Shown here: in pieces, positions 1 to 8,143 of the stretch
How the letters are laid out: every line of letters starts with the position of its first letter
Position numbering within the stretch: the stretch's first letter is position 1
NCBI GenBank assembly: GCA_014075215.1
Contig: CP046177.1
Coordinates: forward strand, 2,480,501 to 2,544,500
Direction: 5' to 3'
Length of the DNA: 64,000 nucleotides
Source of the DNA: Flavobacteriaceae bacterium
GTDB lineage: Bacteria; Bacteroidota; Bacteroidia; Flavobacteriales; Flavobacteriaceae
Notes under the pieces: model-generated
Told to the model about the DNA's origin: nothing
Seen by the model: the letters and a program-made list of their open reading frames with translations, nothing else
Database searches by the model: none
Made by a program: the position numbers and the translations under genes

Positions 1-139
1 TCTCACCACTTTCATTGTCTTTTACAACACCACTAATGGTAATTGGGTTCTTTTGGATTTTGTTTTCCAAAAAATGTGAAGCGACATTGCTCTTGAGGTA
101 AATTGCATAACTCTTGGTTATTGAGCCATACAGAAACAT
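1..139 (-). CDS. N-terminal fragment of a secreted protein with a CarboxypepD-reg-like domain (runs off window)
   Basis: The minus strand is open from an ATG at 139 to the window edge. The last visible residues read ITISGVVKDNESGE, which resembles the first strand of the carboxypeptidase-regulatory-like domain at the N-terminus of Bacteroidota TonB receptors and related surface proteins. A better hydrophobic signal (MDRKILVLFFIIFYY) lies just upstream in another frame starting at about 182, so the true start may be there and a frameshift may lie near 110-140. The product cannot be determined from 46 codons; the domain call rests on motif resemblance only. Confidence 0.35.
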   Translation of the reverse strand, partial: MFLYGSITKSYAIYLKSNVASHFLENKIQKNPITISGVVKDNESGE

Positions 140-340
140 AATAAAAAATAATAAAAAATAATACTAAAATTTTTCTGTCCATATTTTTGAATTTAGAGAA
201 CTATTAATATTTAATATCAAAAGTATGAGCAACTTAAAACAGAGAAAAAAAAGATATACCTACAAAAAAAAAGTATCGACAAACAAGGAATATGTATCGA
301 TACTTTTTTTAAAGTTTATACCATTTGTATTAAAAGAGAT

Positions 341-1054
341 TTACACTCCAAGTCTTTTTAGAACGACTTCTTTGTAGGTTTCTCCAATAGGAATACGAAT
401 ATCATTAATAACAACATTAGATTTTTGCAAAGCCCTAATGCAATCAATATTAATAATATAAGAACGGTGTGTTCGAATAAAATTTGAAGGTAGTTTTTTT
501 AAAATTGCTTTAAAACTGGATAGTGTTAACAAAGGTTTTGATTTTTCTTTTAGATGAATTTTTATATAATCTTTCAGCCCTTCAATATATTCTATATCTT
601 GTACATTAACCTTAATGTTTTCATATTCTGATTTCACGAAAATAAAGTCGTTATTATTTTCTCCAGAAGAAACGTTTGCTTGTGGCGCAATAGACTGTTC
701 TAACTCATACTTTTCTTTGGCGCGAGAAACGGCTTTTAAAAAGCGTTGAAACGGAATAGGTTTTACCAAATAATCGGTTGCATTTAATTCAAAGCCTTCT
801 AAAGCGTGCTGTGGATAAGCCGTTGTAAAGATAAATTGCGGAATATTCTCAACTGTTTTTACCAAATCTAATCCTGTTAAATTAGGCATTTCTATATCTA
901 AAAACACTAAATCTACTTGATGCTTATTCAATATTGTTATTGCATCTAATGGATTGTTACATTTCGCAACAATTTCCATCCCTTCTATTTGATTGACATA
1001 AGTATCAATAACATCAACTGCCAATGGCTCATCATCTATAATTACGCACTTCAT
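341..1054 (-). CDS. LytTR-family response regulator
   Basis: This 237-residue protein has a receiver domain at about 1-120, with the acidic pair D7/D8, the phospho-acceptor Asp near residue 53 in LDIEMP and the conserved Lys in LVKP near residue 104. A LytTR DNA-binding domain at about 138-237 follows (FVKSEYENIKV, IEGLKDYIKI, FIRTHRSYIIN). It is a cytoplasmic transcription regulator. The gene starts only 10 bases after the stop of the upstream sensor kinase on the same strand, so the two form a two-component operon. Target genes cannot be told from the sequence. Confidence 0.93.
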   Translation of the reverse strand: MKCVIIDDEPLAVDVIDTYVNQIEGMEIVAKCNNPLDAITILNKHQVDLVFLDIEMPNLTGLDLVKTVENIPQFIFTTAYPQHALEGFELNATDYLVKPIPFQRFLKAVSRAKEKYELEQSIAPQANVSSGENNNDFIFVKSEYENIKVNVQDIEYIEGLKDYIKIHLKEKSKPLLTLSSFKAILKKLPSNFIRTHRSYIINIDCIRALQKSNVVINDIRIPIGETYKEVVLKRLGV

Positions 1055-1064
1055 CTGTTGTATT

Positions 1065-2072
1065 TTAATCTAATTTTAATTTTAAATCAACCATAAATTT
1101 ATTGTCCTTTTCCATTGTGGTTAACCAATGTTTATCAGGATACAATAACTCCAAACGGTTTTTGGTATTTTGCATTCCTATACCAGAGTTCTCCTTATCT
1201 TTAGTTCTATTTCCTATAATGTTAATACACTTAAAATGCAATTCGTCGTCCTTTATACTAATATCTATTTCGACCTCAGTGTTACCATTAAAATCTGTTC
1301 CATATTTAAAAGCGTTTTCGATATAAGATATAAATAGTAAAGGGCTAATTTTTTGCGTGGAAATCGTGCCTCTTATATTCGTTTTTACATTTTTATTTTT
1401 TGCTATTCTAATATGTTGAAGCTTAATATAATTCTCAATGTATTGCAATTCGTCTTTAAGTAAGACTTTACTGTTATTAGCTTTATATAACATATATCGC
1501 ATTAATTCAGAAAGCATAATTACGGCTTCTGGTGCATCATTAGATTTTTTAACTGTTAATGAATAAATACTATTTAAAGAGTTAAATAAAAAATGAGGGT
1601 TTAGTTGATTTTTAAGGGCTTCTAATTCCGTTTTATTTTTTTGAACTTCAATTCTCGTTTTAATCCTATCGTTTTCTATCCATTGTTGGTATACTCTAAT
1701 TACTGTTCCAATGATAATTATCACAGTATTGAAAAATATAATTATTATAAATTTTGAAGGTCGTTTGTCTAACAGATTTTGGTTCTTATAAAAATCAAAA
1801 TAGAATACATTTGAAATAATCAAATAGGCTATTATTAAAAGAACGACAATAGACAGTAGATAAGATGTTTTCTTCTTCTTAAGTAATAAATAAGGCACTA
1901 ATAAACTATAGTTTGTATAGAAAACCGCAGCTCCAAACGTTATTCTCAAACAAATTTTAAGCGTAATTTCTTTACCTTCTGAATACACAAAAAACAGGAC
2001 AACTGAATAAAGTATTACCCATATAAACATGTGAATCGAAAACTGCCTTCTATTTTTTATAATTTCTTCCAA
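1065..2072 (-). CDS. LytS/YehU-type sensor histidine kinase
   Basis: The 335-residue protein has four predicted membrane segments (about 11-33, 38-64, 70-94, 108-128), a short coiled linker (130-150) and a His_kinase domain with H160 in the hallmark LNPHFLFNSLNS. A degenerate HATPase region follows (YIENAFKYG, GIGMQNTKNRL). This architecture, without a separate extracellular sensor domain, is the usual Bacteroidota partner of LytTR regulators. The kinase gene comes first and the response regulator follows after 10 bases, so the kinase should phosphorylate that regulator. Confidence 0.92.
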   Translation of the reverse strand: MEEIIKNRRQFSIHMFIWVILYSVVLFFVYSEGKEITLKICLRITFGAAVFYTNYSLLVPYLLLKKKKTSYLLSIVVLLIIAYLIISNVFYFDFYKNQNLLDKRPSKFIIIIFFNTVIIIIGTVIRVYQQWIENDRIKTRIEVQKNKTELEALKNQLNPHFLFNSLNSIYSLTVKKSNDAPEAVIMLSELMRYMLYKANNSKVLLKDELQYIENYIKLQHIRIAKNKNVKTNIRGTISTQKISPLLFISYIENAFKYGTDFNGNTEVEIDISIKDDELHFKCINIIGNRTKDKENSGIGMQNTKNRLELLYPDKHWLTTMEKDNKFMVDLKLKLD

Positions 2073-2237
2073 ATTTGATAATAGCTATTTTGTAAATCTA
2101 CATAATTATTTTATCAGAGGTATTGAATTAGTTTTTACATAACTTTCAAATATATATGCTACCAGAATATTCTTAAAATAAGATAGATGAACAAGTGTAA
2201 TTACTATACGAAAAAGGAATAACTATAGATAAATATT

Positions 2238-2573
2238 GCCATTCCATACACATTTTGCCTGCACTCCTCTGCCCTTACAGCAAAAAGAGTATTTAATTAA
2301 CTTTAGTAAAAGAAGTTTGGAAGAAGAAAACTTTTAAAAGAAAAATCAGCAAATGAAACTATTGCTTTTACCAAAGCAAAGTAACATAATGCTGACCATT
2401 ATAGTACAAATAGTTAGTAATTTCTGTATAGCCGTTTTTCAGGCTATTTACACATAATATCAGATATGACGTCTTTAGACTCATATCGGCAGATATTATG
2501 TTAAAAGAAATTACGGCTTATGAACTTCAAGGTTTATTTGTAAGCTATAATTCTCCATTATGTTAAATATCCC
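2238..2573 (+). repeat. Diverged direct repeat, copy A (left border of the R-M island)
   Basis: The block beginning CCATACACATTTTGCCTGCA is clearly related to 7300-7500. Shared landmarks in the same order are the CCATACACATTTTGCCT start, the GCAAAAAGAGTATT segment, TTTTACCAAA, CATTATAGTACAAA and AGCTATAA-CTCCAT-ATCCC. Copy A is longer because about 110-130 bases containing a hairpin (2430-2518) lie between CATTATAGTACAAA and AGCTATAA. Identity by eye is roughly three quarters, so the duplication is not recent. Confidence 0.7.
2430..2518. repeat. Nested imperfect hairpin inside repeat copy A
   Basis: The outer arms are AGCCGT (2430-2435) and ACGGCT (2513-2518). The inner arms are ACATAATATC (2452-2461) and GATATTATGT (2492-2501), with GATATGA/TCATATC further in. 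The segment is missing from repeat copy B, so it behaves like a small insertion (MITE-like). No transposase is nearby. Confidence 0.5.
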
Positions 2574-3226
2574 AAAGTATTCTCGTTTCTATAGAATCTG
2601 TATTACTTGGGTCATTAAACATTTGGCTCTTGGGTTTAGTACTAAATAAGAAACATTCTGCTGTTTGTACTATAATTAGTCGCTATGTAAAATTGCCGCT
2701 GCCTATGCGCTCAATTGCTTTTTATAAATTAAACGCTTCTGGCGTTTATTTCTAAACACAATTGCCAACTGCATAGCCATCGCCATAAAGAAGCTAACCT
2801 TTTAGATTCATTTAAAAATAGCGTATTCGATAATAATCCTGCAATATTTTTTTCTATGGCATTCTCGTAAAGAATTCCGTAAGAGTATAAAATTACTCTG
2901 CGAGATAATTTCTATACACTTGCTCAAATTCTGCAATTATTCAACATTTTTAAATATTGTATATCTTTTTTTCTTGATAAAAAAAGAAACAAAAAAATCA
3001 AGGCTGCAGAAAACTTTGGAAACAATGTACGGCTCAATCGCTATATTTTAGAAAACATTGGAACGATTAAGATTACTTTAAACTAGCTTTAAACCTTGTT
3101 ATTATTAAGAATATGTATTGCTAGACCTCTAAAATATATACGCTCATTCACCTATTGTTTTAACCAAAGTTTTCCGAGGCCGTTCCGCCAACGCTTCATC
3201 CAAAACAATTTCTATTTTACACAATA

Positions 3227-3619
3227 TTAAGATATATATGTACTTAAACACTCATCTTTATATTTTATAAAACCTTTATAGTTATCCATTAAAATAGAAT
3301 GATTTTTGATATAAATTTCTGCATTTAACCAAGCACTCTTTTCTCTTTTAATATTAACTTCATTTTTACTTGGTCTTCCGTCAATTAAATGACCATATTC
3401 ATGCAGAATATCCCATAATACTTTTAACTCACGTTTTTTTCCATTCTTGACACTTATCCTTATTAAGTAACTATCCCATTCAATAACGGACTGCATTGAA
3501 TCACTTCTACAAGAAAGCATGAATCCCCTATTCTCTATTTCATTTACTATTTTCAACAAGATGTCATTATATACATCAAGATTCGTTTGCGATATTATTT
3601 CATTAACAATGGTTTTCAA
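3227..3619 (-). CDS. ImmA/IrrE-type metallopeptidase-like protein
   Basis: The 130-residue protein carries an HEYGH zinc motif (HExxH) in WDILHEYGHLIDGRP at about residue 88. It lies 20 bases downstream of a small HTH gene on the same strand. This arrangement (XRE repressor followed by COG2856-like peptidase) is known from phage and plasmid control modules, in which the peptidase cleaves the repressor, and from toxin-antitoxin-like pairs. The N-terminal 80 residues are not recognised. I infer a regulatory or stress role inside the accessory island. Confidence 0.65.
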   Translation of the reverse strand: MKTIVNEIISQTNLDVYNDILLKIVNEIENRGFMLSCRSDSMQSVIEWDSYLIRISVKNGKKRELKVLWDILHEYGHLIDGRPSKNEVNIKREKSAWLNAEIYIKNHSILMDNYKGFIKYKDECLSTYIS

Positions 3620-3639
3620 TTGGAACTTATCTAAGGAAA

Positions 3640-3846
3640 TTATTTTGTAGAAACTAATAGCTCTCTAATATCCACATCTAGGATTTCTGCTATCTTTTTT
3701 AAATCTTTTAAATGAGGTTGTGATTTATTATTACAAAATGCAGTTACAGAAGTCGTACTTTTTCCCAATTCTTCTGCAAGCCAAACTTGCGATTTTCCTT
3801 GAATTACTAATACTTCTTTTATTCTATTTATTCTTTCTACTGCCAT
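3640..3846 (-). CDS. Small XRE-family HTH regulator
   Basis: The 68-residue protein is essentially one HTH_3 domain. The recognition region SQVWLAEELGKSTTSVTAF is followed by LKKIAEILDVDIRELL, the typical end of Bacteroidota antitoxin-like XRE proteins. It is the first gene of a two-gene unit with the ImmA-like peptidase. An inverted repeat with arms CATAAGTTTA and TAAACTTGTG lies 50-90 bases upstream (3896-3933) and could be its own operator, by analogy with autoregulated XRE proteins. Confidence 0.85.
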   Translation of the reverse strand: MAVERINRIKEVLVIQGKSQVWLAEELGKSTTSVTAFCNNKSQPHLKDLKKIAEILDVDIRELLVSTK

Positions 3847-3895
3847 AATTATTTGATGTATTCTACCTTAAATATATAATACTTGCTTATTAAAA

Positions 3896-3933
3896 CATAA
3901 GTTTAAATTAAATTTTAGTAAGCTAAACTTGTG
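3896..3933. promoter_or_regulatory. Candidate operator of the small XRE regulator
   Basis: An inverted repeat of 10-base arms (CATAAGTTTA and TAAACTTGTG, one mismatch) with an 18-base spacer lies between the divergently oriented HTH gene (minus strand) and the small gene at 4041 (plus strand). The position suits autoregulation. The assignment is inference. Confidence 0.4.
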
Positions 3934-4040
3934 TTTTTGAAATTTAATTTATAAATTTGAATTAACTTTATGTAAGTTACAATTATATAAATGTAGTTTT
4001 TAATTAAATTTTCGTTGTTAATAACTTTATTTCAAATTTT

Positions 4041-4232
4041 ATGCCATATCCTAAATACACCAAAACCGACTTAGAGAAAATCGTCTATACACAACTAGAT
4101 AATTTAAATGCGATTCACGACTTGTTACGTATTATGAAACTTCAAAACGAACTTATTGAAAACGCTAATAAGAAATTAAGAGATGAAGTTATTGACTTTA
4201 AAAAACGCATAAATTACGGAGCTGGAAAATAA
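4041..4232 (+). CDS. Small helical protein of unknown function upstream of the DNA methylase
   Basis: The 63-residue protein is rich in charged residues and predicted to be all-helical, starting MPYPKYTKTDLEK. I do not recognise the family. It ends 93 bases before the methylase start and points the same way, so it may be co-transcribed with the restriction-modification genes. It could be an accessory or anti-restriction factor, or simply a cargo gene of the island; the sequence offers no motif to decide. Confidence 0.5.
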   Translation: MPYPKYTKTDLEKIVYTQLDNLNAIHDLLRIMKLQNELIENANKKLRDEVIDFKKRINYGAGK

Positions 4233-4325
4233 ATAGAGCATAATAAACCTTGTTGAAAACTTTACAAAAACACGCTATGATGCAAAATATGCATTACATA
4301 TTTTTGCATATAAGCACTTTAATCA

Positions 4326-5603
4326 ATGAAAGTAAGCAATATTAAACTTCAAAAAGCAATAATAAATATTTATAATCATCTTTATGCAAATTCTGAGAAA
4401 AAAACGCCTCATGGAATATCTAAAGAGGTGGGAAAAATACTTCATACAGGAATGTATATTGAAGAGCATACACTAGAAAAACCCGCTTTTGTTTTTAATA
4501 ATCAAAAAGAAAAACAGCTTTTAAACGGAGAATCTATTGAATTCAGTAAAACAATTATTGCTAACTACAAAGTGATGAATGATGCTTGGTCTATTTATGA
4601 TTTTAAAGAAGAAATAAATTTAAAACCATTTGACATTGCTTACACATGTGTTCAATTAAATGGAATTGAAATATCAGACCCAAATAGAGATGTTTTTGGT
4701 GATTCTTTAGAAATATTTAGAAGTCAATGGGCTAAACAAGCAGGTGGTCAATTTTTTACAGATTCTTTAGTCACGCATTTATCAATGAAATTATTAGAGT
4801 TTGACCCTAGAAATGGAGATGACTTAATTGACATTTGTTCAGGAACAGGAGGTTTTTTATTAGCCGGTTTGAACAGAGTTAGAGAGTTACTTGAAAAAGA
4901 TAAAAAGAAAGATGTAGAGATGAAAGTTATTGAATTGGCAAGAAATTCAATATTTGGCCAAGAATATGATAAAGAAGTTTGTTCTATAGCAAACTCAACA
5001 CTTAAAGCAAGAATTGGAGATACTTCGCACAATTTTGTAACTCAAGGTGATTCATTAGAATTTAATCAATTTTCGAAAAAAGATTCTAGAATAAAGTTTA
5101 ATTCTCATCATTGTATAGCAGGAAACCCTCCATTTGGAACCAAAATAACAATTAAAGACCTAAATATTTTAGAACACTTTGAATTGGCTAAGGTAAAGGC
5201 TAGACAAAATGATTTATCACCATCAAAAATAACACCTAGAGCTCCAGACATATTATTTCTTGAACAAAATATAAAGTTATTGATACCAGGGAAAGGTAGG
5301 TTATCTCTTGTTGTTCCTTATCAAATTCTAAGTGGTCCACAGGCATTATATATTAGAAATTGGTTATTGTTAAATACTATTGTCACTTCAGTTGTAGATT
5401 TACCTGCGGATACTTTTCAACCACATACAGGTACTAAAGCATGTCTAATTACATTAATTAGAAGAAAAGAAGTTTTAGAAGATATTAATGAGATTGAAGG
5501 TTATAAAATATTTATGTCAACTCCAAAATGGATTGGGCATGACAGAAGAGGAAACCCAGTATTTAAAAGAAATCTTGATGGTACAATACAGATGAATCTT
5601 TAA
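4326..5603 (+). CDS. N6-adenine DNA methylase, HsdM-like part of a methylase-specificity fusion (frameshifted end)
   Basis: The protein modifies adenine in a specific DNA site. An HsdM N-terminal helical region is followed by the methylase fold: QAGGQFFT at about residue 140, AdoMet motif I DICSGTGGFL near residue 170 and catalytic motif IV NPPF near residue 267. The reading frame stops at 5603, but homologous-looking sequence continues without interruption in another frame (open from 5579). The original gene was therefore most likely a single fusion of about 674 residues reaching 6349, broken by loss of one base between 5579 and 5603. No classical slippery heptamer is present there. It converges with a restriction gene and controller gene on the other strand, a type IIH-like layout as known for AhdI. 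Confidence 0.85.
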   Translation: MKVSNIKLQKAIINIYNHLYANSEKKTPHGISKEVGKILHTGMYIEEHTLEKPAFVFNNQKEKQLLNGESIEFSKTIIANYKVMNDAWSIYDFKEEINLKPFDIAYTCVQLNGIEISDPNRDVFGDSLEIFRSQWAKQAGGQFFTDSLVTHLSMKLLEFDPRNGDDLIDICSGTGGFLLAGLNRVRELLEKDKKKDVEMKVIELARNSIFGQEYDKEVCSIANSTLKARIGDTSHNFVTQGDSLEFNQFSKKDSRIKFNSHHCIAGNPPFGTKITIKDLNILEHFELAKVKARQNDLSPSKITPRAPDILFLEQNIKLLIPGKGRLSLVVPYQILSGPQALYIRNWLLLNTIVTSVVDLPADTFQPHTGTKACLITLIRRKEVLEDINEIEGYKIFMSTPKWIGHDRRGNPVFKRNLDGTIQMNL

Positions 5604-6349
5604 CTGATTTTAAAGAAGTTGAAAATGCTTATTCACAATTTAAATTAGGTAAAGATTTTAGTAAAATACATGATGAAAGTTTTGTAATATCATCAAAAGA
5701 TATAATTAGCGCTTCTTTAATTCAATTAAATGCTCAATTTCATAAGCCTTCTAAATTTGGCTTGCCAGAAATAAACCCTAAAGAATGGAAAACAGTTAAG
5801 TTAAAAGACGTTGTTGAAAAGATATTTTATCCTGGTAGGTTTGTTAGAAACTATGTAGATTATTATCCTGGTGCTGTTCCTTTTTATGGTGGAAAAGAGA
5901 TAACTCAAATGGTTGTAGAAAGTAGTAAATGGATTGGACATAATCACCCAAAATTAAAAGAGTTAACAGTTGAAACAGGATGGATATTAATTACTAGAAG
6001 TGGTACCACTGGCATTGTGTCTATCGTGCCAGAAGCATGGAATGGATATGCAATGAGTGAGCATGTCATTCGAATTAAACCCACAGAAAATAAATTGAGT
6101 CCGTATTATTTACTGACTTTTATTAAAACTAAATATTGCCAAAACCTAATATCGAAAGGTGTTTACGGTTCGGTAATAGATTCGATAACCCCAGATTTTA
6201 TAGGCAATCTTGATATTCATATTCCAAAAAATGAAAATGAATATCAAAATGCTGTAGAAAAAATGAAGAAAGCCGAAGAAATGAGAAACATTGCATTAAC
6301 TGAAACACATGAAAGTATTAATTCACTTAACGAAATGATTTTAAGTTAA
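5579..6349 (+). pseudogene. Specificity (target-recognition) part of the methylase fusion, out of frame with the methylase
   Basis: The frame is open from 5579. It starts with a linker (DESLTDFKEVENAYSQFKL), then EWKTVKLKDVV, the standard start of a type I specificity domain, and one target recognition domain (PFYGGKEI, ILITRSGTTG, ISKGVYGSVI, LDIHIP). It ends with a coiled-coil of the half-S type. Only one recognition domain is present, so two copies would be needed to recognise a bipartite site. An in-frame TTG at 5762 could start a separate specificity protein, but the coding signal upstream argues that the two parts were one protein. The stop overlaps the stop of the convergent restriction gene by 3 bases. 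Confidence 0.7.
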
Positions 6350-7006
6350 ATACGCTTATGACTATGTAGTATTTGTTGCATTAAATCTAATAATTCAGTT
6401 ACTGTCAAGTTTCCCTGTAATTGATTACTTCTTTTAAGCATTAAGAAAGTATTAGATGGTTCATGTTTTCCACTTCGGTCTAACGGAGTTAAATGACCAG
6501 ATTGTATGATTCTAGCATCAGCAATTACTTCATTTATTCTAATTGGGTTTTTCTGTATTGGATCAACATAGTTACCTGGCTCAATATCATGCTCCATCAT
6601 AAACCCAAAACAAGTTTTAATATCATTATTTGGTAATTTAGGGCAACCGAGCATACTAAAACATTGTAAATAATATTTAATTTCTACAAGAGTAGCCATC
6701 ACTTCGGTTGCATAAAATTTATGTTGAGAATCAAGCAACCAACGGTTAGTACGATTTCCATCCGCACCGTCTTGCGGTCTACCTGGAACTCTACTTGAGT
6801 GAGGTTTCCAAGGAGGAGACCTTCTCCCTGCATCTCTTAATTTAGTTGTTAATCTAGTTATTTGTCTTCTATCGAATCCATTGTCAACTAGATGTTGTCT
6901 ACGTTCTTGCTATCAAATCCATTAAATCTCTAGCGTTTTCTACTGATATATCGTAGCCATCAGAAACTAATTCATTGATTCTTTTTAAATTTGTTACAAC
7001 TGTCAT
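6346..7006 (-). pseudogene. Putative type II restriction endonuclease, frameshifted
   Basis: An ATG at 7006 opens a frame (MTVVTNLKRINELVSDGYD) that hits a stop at 6899-6901. The next frame carries on from about 6912 (QERRQHLVDNGFDRRQ) to a stop at 6346. Removing one base between 6899 and 6912 restores a 219-residue protein. The conserved-looking part (GHLTPLDRSGKHEPSNTFLM and RSNQLQGN) resembles a beta-beta-alpha-metal (HNH) nuclease core. I infer that from spacing only and do not recognise the exact family. The start overlaps the controller gene stop as ATGA, and the gene converges with the methylase, as expected for the cognate nuclease. Confidence 0.6.
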
Positions 7007-7218
7007 ATATCTAGAAAAAAGTTTTCAATTTTTATATCAAAATCTTTTGCTAACCTGTATATATTTTTAAGAGAGATATTTCGTTCACCTCTTTCAATCA
7101 TACCTATATAAGTTCTATGGAAGTCTGTTTTTTCAGCTAACCTTTCTTGACTCCATTTTTTTGTTAATCGTAATTCACGAACTCGATTTCCAAATGCTTT
7201 TAAAACATCGTTATTCAT
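7003..7218 (-). CDS. Restriction-modification controller (C) protein, XRE family
   Basis: The 71-residue single-domain HTH protein has the controller-protein signature FGNRVRELR, WSQERLAEK, HRTYIGMIERGERNISL and NIYRLAKDF. Such proteins delay expression of the restriction gene until DNA is methylated, by binding operators at their own promoter. It is translationally coupled to the downstream nuclease gene (ATGA overlap at 7003-7006). Two direct repeats TAGATTTA with an 18-base period sit just upstream (7229-7254). The gene itself looks intact although both partner genes are frameshifted. Confidence 0.88.
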   Translation of the reverse strand: MNNDVLKAFGNRVRELRLTKKWSQERLAEKTDFHRTYIGMIERGERNISLKNIYRLAKDFDIKIENFFLDI

Positions 7219-7228
7219 ACTTACAAAT

Positions 7229-7254
7229 TAAATCTAATGAATACAATAAATCTA
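7229..7254 (-). promoter_or_regulatory. Candidate C-protein binding boxes
   Basis: On the minus strand, TAGATTTA occurs twice, separated by 10 bases, starting about 10 bases upstream of the controller start codon. Controller proteins of R-M systems bind paired boxes at this place. Most described boxes are inverted repeats, so the direct arrangement makes this a moderate guess. Confidence 0.4.
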
Positions 7255-7299
7255 CATACAAAAAGTATCATTTTGGAGTTCTGAGATTTTAGAACAATA

Positions 7300-7500
7300 C
7301 CCACTCCATACACATTTTGCCTCCACTACTCTGCCCTTTCAGCAAAAAGAGTATTACATTACATTTCTAAAGAAACATTTGAGAAGAAAAAAATAAGGTA
7401 TGATTAAGTGGTAAAAAGCTTTTTACCAAAACAAAGTTACATAACGCGAGAACATTATAGTACAAAAATATTTATAGCTATAACTCCATATTAGTATCCC
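7300..7500 (+). repeat. Diverged direct repeat, copy B (right border of the R-M island)
   Basis: This is the partner of 2238-2573 in the same orientation, starting CCACTCCATACACATTTTGC and ending near ATCCC at 7500, without the hairpin insertion. It lies in the 383-base gap between the controller gene and the Lrp gene. The rest of the gap holds a weak hairpin (CTACCTTGT 7539-7547, ACAAGTAG 7555-7562) that may end the Lrp transcript. Confidence 0.7.
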
Positions 7501-7601
7501 TATGAGCAAGTAGGTATATGAAATTACCAAATAGGGTTCTACCTTGTGTTTTTTACAAGTAGCAAAGAATGAATCCTCTTTTAAACAATTATAGTACTAT
7601 T

Positions 7602-8081
7602 TTATAGTTCTCTGAAGATGGCATGCATCATTCTCTTTTTATCATTGATGCTTTCTTCCAAGGCAATCATCGTTTCCGTTCTGTTTACACCAGGAATTTC
7701 GTCTATTTGATAAATAATTTCCTTGGCATCAATAGTCCCTTTTGCTCTTAACTTACAAAAGATGTTGTACTTACCGGCTGTTACATAGGCAACGGTTATA
7801 TTGGGTATTTTTCTTAAGCTTTTAATTACTTCTTTTGTCATTGACGTCCTTTCCATAAAGATACCTACGTGAGCAATAAAAGAATACCCCATTTTCTCAT
7901 AATTCAATGTTAGCGTAGATCCTTGAATAATACCTTCATCCTCCATTTTTTTTACTCTTATATGTATGGTTCCTGCTGAAACTAGTAATTTTTTTGCAAT
8001 ATCGGTAAAGGGGGTTCTAGCGTTTTCAATCAAAATGTCTAAAATCTGATGATCGATTTCGTCTAATATGAATTTTTTCAT
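7602..8081 (-). CDS. Lrp/AsnC-family transcriptional regulator
   Basis: A HTH_AsnC domain (about residues 6-55: LDEIDHQILDILIENARTPF) is followed by the RAM ligand-binding domain (about 70-150), ending with the typical flavobacterial TETMIALEESINDKKRMMH. I place the start at 8081 (MKKFILDE), where the family begins. The frame is open 13 codons further up to an ATG at 8120, but those residues are not family-like. The protein is a cytoplasmic regulator probably sensing an amino acid. The neighbouring M14 carboxypeptidase gene is transcribed toward it on the same strand with a 62-base gap. Confidence 0.92.
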   Translation of the reverse strand: MKKFILDEIDHQILDILIENARTPFTDIAKKLLVSAGTIHIRVKKMEDEGIIQGSTLTLNYEKMGYSFIAHVGIFMERTSMTKEVIKSLRKIPNITVAYVTAGKYNIFCKLRAKGTIDAKEIIYQIDEIPGVNRTETMIALEESINDKKRMMHAIFREL

Positions 8082-8143
8082 TTTTTGATTATTATTCAAA
8101 TAACTTTGCAAAATTATCAAAAAAATTCAAAGTAAAAAGGAAC

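Larger units (their letters stand above)
2073..3226. other. Long non-coding or decayed stretch upstream of the HTH/ImmA pair
   Basis: No convincing gene is visible. The stretch holds repeat copy A (2238-2573), a large imperfect hairpin (2430-2518) and a shorter hairpin near 2728-2750 (arms AAACGC/GCGTTT). The remaining DNA to 3226 is A/T-rich with many stops in all frames and looks like intergenic residue of earlier insertions. Confidence 0.5.

Noticed and set aside
2452..2501. Integron attC site
   Set aside because: The fold is two-tiered, but the expected core sites (GTTRRRY-type) and a neighbouring integrase or cassette array are not visible.
5579..5603. Programmed frameshift joining methylase and specificity parts
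   Set aside because: No slippery heptamer or obvious stimulatory hairpin is present in the overlap; a one-base loss or read error is simpler.
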